Part shown: positions 58,426 to 64,000 of the stretch, one piece after another
How the letters are laid out: the number at the start of each line of letters is the position of its first letter
How positions within the stretch are numbered: the stretch's first letter is position 1
NCBI RefSeq assembly: GCF_010686755.1
Contig: NZ_JAAGXA010000003.1
Coordinates: 88,736-152,735, forward strand
DNA from: Nocardioides zeae
Lineage (GTDB): Bacteria; Actinomycetota; Actinomycetes; Propionibacteriales; Nocardioidaceae
Length of the DNA stretch: 64,000 nucleotides
Reading direction: 5' to 3'
Program-made: the position numbers and the translations under genes
The notes under the pieces: model-generated
The model's input: only the letters and a program-made list of their open reading frames with translations
Databases searched by the model: none
Told to the model about the DNA's origin: nothing

Positions 58426-59742
58426 ATGACCGAGACTCGTCCCGTGCCGCCCGTCGACGACCCCGTTCCCGCGCCGCACGACACCCGGCGTCGCGGCCTC
58501 GGCCGCGTGCTCGCGGAGACGGGCTACGCGCTGACGGCGTTCCCGATCGGTCTCGTGGGCTTCGTGCTGGTGCTGACGGGGTTCGCGGTGGGCGCACCCC
58601 TGGCCGTCCTGGTCGTGGGCCTCCCCGTCCTCGCGCTGACGGCGGCGGTGGCGCGGGGGTTCGCGCACCTCGAGCGGTCGCGGATGCGCAGGATGCTCGA
58701 CCGGGAGGCGCCGACGCCGACGTACGCCGCGGCTCGCCCCGGCGACGGCTGGTTCCGTCGGGTCGTCACCCCGCTGCGCGACCCGCAGGCGTGGCTCGAC
58801 ATGGTCGGGGCGGTGCTGGCGTTCGCGACCGGCACGCTCGCGTTCGTCGCGGTGCTGTCCTGCTGGGCGGTCGTGCTCGGCGGGCTCACCTACTGGTTCT
58901 GGCAGCAGTGGCTGCCGGACGACCCCGACAACCACTCCCTCGCGGAGCTCCTGGGCCTCGGCGACGGACGCGGCGCGGAGAGCGCGCTCAACCTCGTGCT
59001 CGGCCTCCTCGCGCTGGCCCTGCTGCCGTGGGTCGTGCGGCTCGTCGTGCTCCTGCACGCCGGCCTGGCGGAGGCGCTGCTGTGCAGCCGGGCGAGCCTG
59101 CAGGCCGAGGTGCGCCGCGCCACCGGCGGCCGCGACGCCGCCCGCGACGCGGAGGCCCGGTCGCTGCGCCGCCTCGAGCGCGACATCCACGACGGTCCCC
59201 AGCAGCGGCTCGTGCGCCTCGCGATGGACATCGGCCGGGCCCGGCACCAGCTCGAGAAGGACCCGGAGCGGGCGCGGGAGGCGTTGGACGCGGCGTACAC
59301 GCAGGCGCGGGACGCCATCGACGAGCTGCGGGCCCTGTCCCGGGGCATCGCGCCGCCCCTGCTGGTGGACCGCGGCCTCGGCCCCGCGCTCGAGGAGCTG
59401 GTGGGCCGCGCCGACGCCGAGGTCGAGCTCCGGATCGACCCCGACCTGGCCCACGGGCTGGCGCCGCACGTCGAGACCGCGCTCTACTTCGTCGTGGCCG
59501 AGGGCATGACGAACGTGGCCAAGCACGCCGGCGCCGCGACGGTGCTGGTGCAGGTCGAGCGGGAGGGGCACATCGTGGCCGCGAACGTCGCGGACGACGG
59601 CGTCGGCGGGGCGCACCAGGGCAAGGGCTCCGGCCTCGCCGGGCTCGAGCAGCGGGTGCGCGGCCTCGGCGGGCGCCTCCTCCTGTCCTCCCCCGCGGGC
59701 GGTCCGACGGTGCTGCGGGCGGAGGTGCCGCTCGATGGCTGA
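58426..59742 (+). CDS. Membrane sensor histidine kinase (NarL-type, putative-sensor domain)
   Basis: The 438-residue kinase has an N-terminal putative-sensor domain with four hydrophobic segments in pairs (about residues 38-75 and 128-210). HisKA_3 follows with the His of RLERDIHDGPQQRLVRLAMD, and the HATPase motifs include YFVVAEGMTNVAKHAGA and ADDGVGGAHQGKGSGLAGL. This sensor architecture is typical of actinobacterial envelope-stress kinases. It is divergent from the PadR-controlled exporter, and its regulator gene overlaps its end by eight bases. An upstream reading of the frame runs through padR and is a shadow. Confidence 0.9.
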   Translation: MTETRPVPPVDDPVPAPHDTRRRGLGRVLAETGYALTAFPIGLVGFVLVLTGFAVGAPLAVLVVGLPVLALTAAVARGFAHLERSRMRRMLDREAPTPTYAAARPGDGWFRRVVTPLRDPQAWLDMVGAVLAFATGTLAFVAVLSCWAVVLGGLTYWFWQQWLPDDPDNHSLAELLGLGDGRGAESALNLVLGLLALALLPWVVRLVVLLHAGLAEALLCSRASLQAEVRRATGGRDAARDAEARSLRRLERDIHDGPQQRLVRLAMDIGRARHQLEKDPERAREALDAAYTQARDAIDELRALSRGIAPPLLVDRGLGPALEELVGRADAEVELRIDPDLAHGLAPHVETALYFVVAEGMTNVAKHAGAATVLVQVEREGHIVAANVADDGVGGAHQGKGSGLAGLEQRVRGLGGRLLLSSPAGGPTVLRAEVPLDG

Positions 59743-60394
59743 CGGGACAGGTGGGCCCCTCCGCGTCGTCGTCGCCGACGACTCGGTGCTGCTGCGCGAG
59801 GGCCTCCAGCTGATCCTCGCCGACGCCGGGCACACGGTCGTCGCGACGGCGGGCGACGGGCCGGGCCTCGTGGCCGCGGTCGCGGAGCACGCGCCGGACC
59901 TCGCCCTCGTCGACGTCCGGATGCCGCCCAGCCACACCGACGAGGGCCTGCGGGCCTCCGTCGAGGTGCGCCGCGCGCGGCCGGGCACGCGGATCCTCGT
60001 GCTGAGCCAGTACGTCGAGGTGTCCTACGCCGACGAGCTCCTCGCGTCGGGCGAGGGCGGGGTCGGCTACCTGCTCAAGGACCGCGTCAGCGAGCTCGGC
60101 TCCTTCCTCGACGCCGTCGCGACCGTCGCCGCCGGCGGCACGGTGCTCGACCCGCTCGTCGTGGCCCAGCTCATGCGCCGGCGCCGCGACCCGCTCGAGG
60201 CCCTCACCCCCCGCGAGCGGGAGGTGCTCGCCGCGATGGCCGAGGGGCTCTCCAACGCGGCCATCGCCGCCCGGCTCACGGTCACCGAAGGCGGCGTCGA
60301 GAAGCACACGCAGCGCATCTTCGCCAAGCTCGACCTGCACGCCGACGACGCCCAGCACCGCCGGGTCAAGGCCGTGCTGGCGTTCCTGCGCTAG
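59735..60394 (+). CDS. NarL/LuxR-type response regulator
   Basis: The 219-residue regulator has a receiver (VVVADDSVLLREG, phospho-Asp in LALVDVRMPPSHTDEG, Lys in YLLKDRVSE) and a LuxR helix-turn-helix (LTPREREVLAAMAEGLSN, then GVEKHTQRIFAKL). The ATG at 59735 overlaps the kinase gene by eight bases, marking a cognate pair. Targets are not evident; the neighbouring phospholipase-like gene 16 bases downstream may be co-transcribed. Confidence 0.92.
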   Translation: MADGTGGPLRVVVADDSVLLREGLQLILADAGHTVVATAGDGPGLVAAVAEHAPDLALVDVRMPPSHTDEGLRASVEVRRARPGTRILVLSQYVEVSYADELLASGEGGVGYLLKDRVSELGSFLDAVATVAAGGTVLDPLVVAQLMRRRRDPLEALTPREREVLAAMAEGLSNAAIAARLTVTEGGVEKHTQRIFAKLDLHADDAQHRRVKAVLAFLR

Positions 60395-60410
60395 GGGCCA
60401 TACTGGCGGG

Positions 60411-62081
60411 GTGACCGACCCTGCCGCCTGGCTGCTCTCCCCGGCCGATCGCGGCAACCCGGCGACGCGCGTGGACAGCGCGGACGTCCCCGGTGAGCCC
60501 GACCGCTCCTGGACGACCGACAACCGCGTCCTCGCCCACATCGACGGCGCCTCCTACTTCGAGGCGCTCCACCGGGTCGTCGAGGCGACCGGGCCGGGCG
60601 ACCTCGTCTGGTTCACCGACTGGATGGGCGACGGGAACCTCCGCCTCACGGGCGAGCCGGGCAGCGAGGTCGTCGAGGTCTTCGGCCGGGCGCTGGCGCG
60701 GGGCGTCGACGTGCGCGGTCTCGTGTGGCGCTCCCACACCGACCAGGCCGGGTTCTTCGCACCCAGCAACCGGCACCTCGGCGAGCAGCTCGGCCGCCGC
60801 GGCGCCGAGGTCTCCCTCGACATGCGGGTGCGGCCGGGCGGTTCCCACCACCAGAAGTTCGTCGTCGTGCGGCACGCCGACGACCCGTCCCGCGACGTCG
60901 CCTTCGTCGGCGGCATCGACCTCGCCCGCAACCGCCGCGACGACCAGCACCACGCGGGCGACCCGCAGGCCCGTCGCCTGACGAAGGAGTACGGCGCTCG
61001 GGCGCCCTGGCACGACGTGCAGCTCGAGCTGCGCGGACCCGTGGTGCGGGGCGTGGAGACGACCTTCCGCGAGCGCTGGGAGGACCCGGCGCCGCTGACG
61101 CTCGCCCCCTGGCGGCGCGCCGCGGACGCGTTGCGCCGCGTCGAGACGGACCCCTCGCCGCTGCCGCCGCAGGCCGCCGCGCCGCCGCCCGCCGGCGACG
61201 CGACGGTGCAGCTGCTGCGCACCTATCCCGACCTCGGGCCGGGCCGCGGCTACGACTTCGCACCGGAGGGCGAGCGCAGCGTGGCGCGCGGCTACTCGAA
61301 GGCGATCGCGCGGGCCCGCGAGCTCGTCTACATCGAGGACCAGTTCTTCTGGAGCCACGACACCGAGCACAACCTGCCGGGACGCCGCAAGAGCTCCACC
61401 AACGAGCCGCAGGGCAACGACGTCGTGGCCGCCCTCGAGCAGCAGCTCGAGGCGGAGCGCGACCTGCGCGTCGTCATCGTCGTCCCGCGCCACCCCGACC
61501 AGGACGGCATCAACCGCCAGGCGCAGCTGCTGGCGCGGCACCGTGCCCTCGAGCGGCTCGTGCGGGTCGCGCCCGGGCGGGTCGCGGCGTACTGCCTCGA
61601 GAACACCGCCGGCACCCCCGTCTACGTGCACGCGAAGGTCTGCGTCGTCGACGACACGTGGGCGACGACCGGCTCCGACAACTTCAACCGCCGCTCGTGG
61701 ACCCACGACTCCGAGCTCACCGCCGCCGTGCTCGACCCGGTCCACGCCCGCACGCTGCGGATGCGGCTGGCCGCCGAGCACCTCGGCCGCCTCGCTCCCG
61801 ACGAGGGCGTCGGCCCGGACGGCGCGGACGTCGGCGAGCTCGACCGCGTGGCCGACTGCAAGACCGCGGACGGGTTCTTCGAGCAGCTCTCGCTGGCCGC
61901 GACGCACCTCGACGACTGGCACGCCGCGGGCCGCGTCGGCGAGCGACCCCCCGGCCACCTGCGCCGCCTGCCCCGGGCCGAGCCCCCGGCGGTCCTGCGG
62001 CCCCTGGCGCGGCTGCTGCTCGCGACGGTGCACGACCCCGACGGCCGTCCGGCGCACCTGCGGGCGACCGAGTCCTACTGA
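60411..62081 (+). CDS. Phospholipase D-like protein (two HKD motifs)
   Basis: The 556-residue PLD-superfamily protein has both catalytic HKD motifs. The first is HHQKFVVV...GGIDLARNRRDDQ and the second is VHAKVCVVDDTWATTGSDNFNRRSW. It most likely hydrolyses or transfers phosphatidyl groups. No N-terminal signal is seen, so it may be cytosolic or use a non-classical route. The GTG at 60411 lies six bases after a weak -10 (CATACT). It is convergent with the hydrolase gene, whose stop is seven bases away. Confidence 0.88.
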   Translation: MTDPAAWLLSPADRGNPATRVDSADVPGEPDRSWTTDNRVLAHIDGASYFEALHRVVEATGPGDLVWFTDWMGDGNLRLTGEPGSEVVEVFGRALARGVDVRGLVWRSHTDQAGFFAPSNRHLGEQLGRRGAEVSLDMRVRPGGSHHQKFVVVRHADDPSRDVAFVGGIDLARNRRDDQHHAGDPQARRLTKEYGARAPWHDVQLELRGPVVRGVETTFRERWEDPAPLTLAPWRRAADALRRVETDPSPLPPQAAAPPPAGDATVQLLRTYPDLGPGRGYDFAPEGERSVARGYSKAIARARELVYIEDQFFWSHDTEHNLPGRRKSSTNEPQGNDVVAALEQQLEAERDLRVVIVVPRHPDQDGINRQAQLLARHRALERLVRVAPGRVAAYCLENTAGTPVYVHAKVCVVDDTWATTGSDNFNRRSWTHDSELTAAVLDPVHARTLRMRLAAEHLGRLAPDEGVGPDGADVGELDRVADCKTADGFFEQLSLAATHLDDWHAAGRVGERPPGHLRRLPRAEPPAVLRPLARLLLATVHDPDGRPAHLRATESY

Positions 62082-62088
62082 GGGCCCG

Positions 62089-63078
62089 TCAGGCGCGCAG
62101 CGACTCCAGCAGCTCCAGCGTGCGCTCCCACGCCTCGGTGGCGGGGTCGATGACGATGAAGTGGTCGCCGTCGACCTCGGTCAGGGTCGCGTCGTCACCG
62201 ACGGCCGTCGCCGCGGCCACGTAGTCCCGCGACTGGCGGAGCGGCACGATCGTGTCCGCGTTCCCGTGGACGCAGCGCACCGGTACGCCGAGGGGCAGGT
62301 GCCGCGCGGGGTCGGCGGCGTCGTACGCCGCGGGGTCGGCCTCGGCGTCCCCGCCCATGAGGGCGCGGACGTTGGGCGCCGCGTTCGCGTCGGCGAGCCC
62401 GGCGGTCAGGTCGAGCACGCCCGCCTGGCTGACCGCGGCCGTCACCGGCACGCGCACCGGCGACCACCGCTCGAACCGGCCCCGGGCGGCGGCCCACACG
62501 GCGAGGTGCCCGCCGGCCGAGTGCCCGAGCGTGACGACGATGGCGCGCTCGGCGTCCGTCAGCTCCTCCACGTCGGCGAGGAGGTCGATCCCGGCGGCGA
62601 CGTCGTCGAACGTGGCGGGGTAGCCCCCGCCCCCGCCGTCGCCCGAGCCCACGCGGCGGTACTCCAGGTTGAGCGCCGTCCAGCCGTTCTCCGCGAGGCT
62701 GAGGGCGAGCGGGGCGCCGAGGCTCGCGTCGTACTCCGCCTTCCAGAAGCCCCCGTGCACCACCACGACGACGCCCTTCGAGGGCGCTCCGTCGGGGGTG
62801 CTGCCGGGGTCCGAGCCGGGCGCGGGCCGGTAGAGGTCGCCCCACTGCGACGGGTCCTCGCCGTAGGCGATGCGGGTGGGGCTCATGACGTCGCTCCCGG
62901 GCAGCTTCGTGGCCTCCGGGGGCGGCGGCGCGTCGGCACCGCCGGGCAGGCCGTCGCTCCCGTCGTCGGCGCAGCCGGCCAGGACGGCGCCGAGGCCGAC
63001 CCCGAGGGCCGCGAGCCCCCGTCGTGTGAGTCGTGCACCGTCGGCTCTCCTCTCAGTCCCATCGTCCCTGCCTCCCAC
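62089..63078 (-). CDS. TAT-type lipoprotein alpha/beta hydrolase
   Basis: The 329-residue hydrolase has a twin-arginine and lipobox signal (LTRRGLAALGVGLGAVLAGC). The alpha/beta-hydrolase core follows: oxyanion HGG in VVVHGGFWKAEYD, nucleophile elbow GHSAGG, and the late Asp/His in NADTIVPL and VDGDHFIV. It resembles the BD-FAE/kynurenine-formamidase group of esterases. The start is the GTG at 63078 with GGAGGT five bases ahead on the minus strand; this overlaps the release-factor gene by 26 bases. The substrate is unknown. Confidence 0.85.
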   Translation of the reverse strand: MGGRDDGTERRADGARLTRRGLAALGVGLGAVLAGCADDGSDGLPGGADAPPPPEATKLPGSDVMSPTRIAYGEDPSQWGDLYRPAPGSDPGSTPDGAPSKGVVVVVHGGFWKAEYDASLGAPLALSLAENGWTALNLEYRRVGSGDGGGGGYPATFDDVAAGIDLLADVEELTDAERAIVVTLGHSAGGHLAVWAAARGRFERWSPVRVPVTAAVSQAGVLDLTAGLADANAAPNVRALMGGDAEADPAAYDAADPARHLPLGVPVRCVHGNADTIVPLRQSRDYVAAATAVGDDATLTEVDGDHFIVIDPATEAWERTLELLESLRA

Positions 63079-63484
63079 GCTTGACCTCCGATCGCCGGGT
63101 CTTCGCCGCGAGCCGTCGTCGCTGCGATCCCCGGGTGGGCTTCGTCGCCCGACGCGGTGCGGATGGCGGGGCGGCCGCGTCCCGCAGGAGCGCGGCGAGC
63201 CGCACCCGGGCGGCGCGCCGGTTGTCGCGCTGCGAGCGGTGCTCGCTCGCGACCACCACGACCGTCCCGTCGACGAGCCGGCCCGCCAGCCGCTCGAGCA
63301 CCCGTTCCCGCAGGTGGTCGGGCAGCGAGGGCGAGCGAGCGAGGTCGAGCACGAGCTCGACGCGGCTGTCGGTGGTGTTGACGCCCTGGCCGCCCGGGCC
63401 GGACGACCGCGAGAACCGCTCGACGAGCTCACCCGACGGCACGCGCCAGCGGGCGTTCACCTCGAGGTCGGTGGAGAGGTCCAT
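63053..63484 (-). CDS. arfB: ArfB-type ribosome-rescue peptidyl-tRNA hydrolase
   Basis: The 143-residue release-factor-like protein has the GGQ motif (SSGPGGQGVNTTDSRVEL). It also has the basic C-terminal tail (residues about 108-143, rich in Arg/Lys) that enters the empty mRNA channel in ArfB/YaeJ. It lacks the codon-recognition domain of RF1/RF2, as expected. It frees peptides from stalled ribosomes. The hydrolase gene downstream overlaps it, so they are co-transcribed. Confidence 0.93.
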   Translation of the reverse strand: MDLSTDLEVNARWRVPSGELVERFSRSSGPGGQGVNTTDSRVELVLDLARSPSLPDHLRERVLERLAGRLVDGTVVVVASEHRSQRDNRRAARVRLAALLRDAAAPPSAPRRATKPTRGSQRRRLAAKTRRSEVKRGRQGRWD

Positions 63485-63506
63485 GGAGTCGGCCGGGTCA
63501 GCCGGG

Positions 63507-63860
63507 TCAGCCGAGCGGCAGGTACGTCGACAGGTCGGTCCGCTCGCCGCTGCGGGTCAGTGCCGTCCCGGCCTCGTCCCACGCGGTCTCCCCCGTGGCG
63601 AGCCGGATCCACGTGTCGGCGTCGGTCTCGACGACGGCGGGCGGCGTCCCCCGGGTGTGGCGGACGCCCGGGACGACCTGCACCGCGGCGTACGGCGGGA
63701 CCCGGACCTCCACGGACGCGCCGGGCGCGCGCTCCTGCAGGATCGCCAGGTAGTGCTTCACCAGCAGCTTGCGGTCCGCGCGGTCGGCGTCGCCGGCGCG
63801 CCAGCGCGCGAGGGCGACGGCCACGTCGGGGGCGGCGGCGGGCAGGAGGCGGCGGGGCAC
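63507..63860 (-). CDS. Bacterial SCP-like (sterol-carrier-fold) protein
   Basis: The 117-residue protein matches the small actinobacterial SCP_3 type. A helical N-terminus (VALARWRAGDADRADRKLLV) leads into a beta-sheet with RVPPYAAVQVVPG, TDADTWIRLATGE and the end TDLSTYLPLG. A lipid-like ligand is assumed for the fold but not shown here. It is 22 bases upstream of the ArfB gene on the same strand. Confidence 0.8.
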   Translation of the reverse strand: MPRRLLPAAAPDVAVALARWRAGDADRADRKLLVKHYLAILQERAPGASVEVRVPPYAAVQVVPGVRHTRGTPPAVVETDADTWIRLATGETAWDEAGTALTRSGERTDLSTYLPLG

Positions 63861-63906
63861 GCGCCCATCGAACCACCCTCCCGTGCCCGCGGCCCAACGG
63901 AGTCGT

Positions 63907-64000
63907 GGGGGGGGGGGGGCGCGGGGGGGGGGGGGGGGGGGGGGGCGGCCGCGGGGGGGGGGGGGGGGGGGGGGGCGGGGGGGGGGGGGGGGGGGGGGGG
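63907..64000. other. Poly-G stretch, probable sequencing or assembly artefact
   Basis: The last 94 bases are G with only a few C. This is typical of no-signal calls in two-colour sequencing at a contig end and is not believable as biological sequence here. No gene is called in 63861-64000. Confidence 0.9.

Overview
The window is very GC-rich chromosomal DNA of an actinobacterium. WhiB, ClpB under a HAIR-type operator, a PonA2-type penicillin-binding protein, a MarP-like protease and many leaderless genes support this. A Nocardioides-like member of the Nocardioidaceae is my best guess, from gene content only. There are no rRNA genes, no CRISPR array, no insertion sequence, and no tRNA gene that I could recognise. 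The last 94 bases are almost pure G and look like a sequencing or assembly artefact, so the window probably ends at a contig edge.

Layout. 1-3550: clpB (5' part only), a receiver-plus-histidine-kinase protein and an MBL hydrolase. 3799-7923: an acetate module (DUF485 protein, acetate symporter, acetyl-CoA synthetase). 8036-14974: a block whose gene order, as I recall it, matches Mycobacterium tuberculosis Rv3667 to Rv3678A: holin-like protein, marP, NUDIX, TlpA-like, nth, Crp, MBL, NUDIX, RidA, DUF4177. 15018-24716: an acyl-CoA and transport regulon (acyl-CoA dehydrogenase, phosphotransferase, Liv-type ABC transporter, TetR regulator, acyl-CoA ligase) tied together by four copies of one operator. 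24732-33180: secreted small protein, P450, NarL-type two-component pair, beta-lactamase-like protein, MacB-type ABC exporter. 33300-38979: the tubercular gene order resumes (two ArsA-type ATPases, WhiB, PonA2). 39264-42586: lipoprotein and purM/purF. 42768-50360: GAF histidine kinase, Ior-type molybdenum hydroxylase, PucR regulator, M20 dipeptidase.

50405-51936 holds the most notable system, a complete retron. A -10 box lies six bases before an 11-bp perfect a1/a2 inverted repeat. This repeat encloses two msr-like hairpins and an msd-like stem, and a 436-residue retron-type reverse transcriptase with a YADD centre follows. No classical effector is obvious beside it.

51958-63860: small membrane protein, HNH/DUF222 protein, PadR-controlled ABC exporter with a perfect 15+15 bp operator, two-component pair, phospholipase D-like protein, TAT lipoprotein hydrolase, ArfB-type release factor and an SCP-like protein.

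Recurring non-coding elements include a dispersed hairpin built on CGAGTTGTCACGTACGCCGC, a terminator family with CGAGCGCCCG stems, and TAnnnT boxes placed 6-8 bases before start codons.
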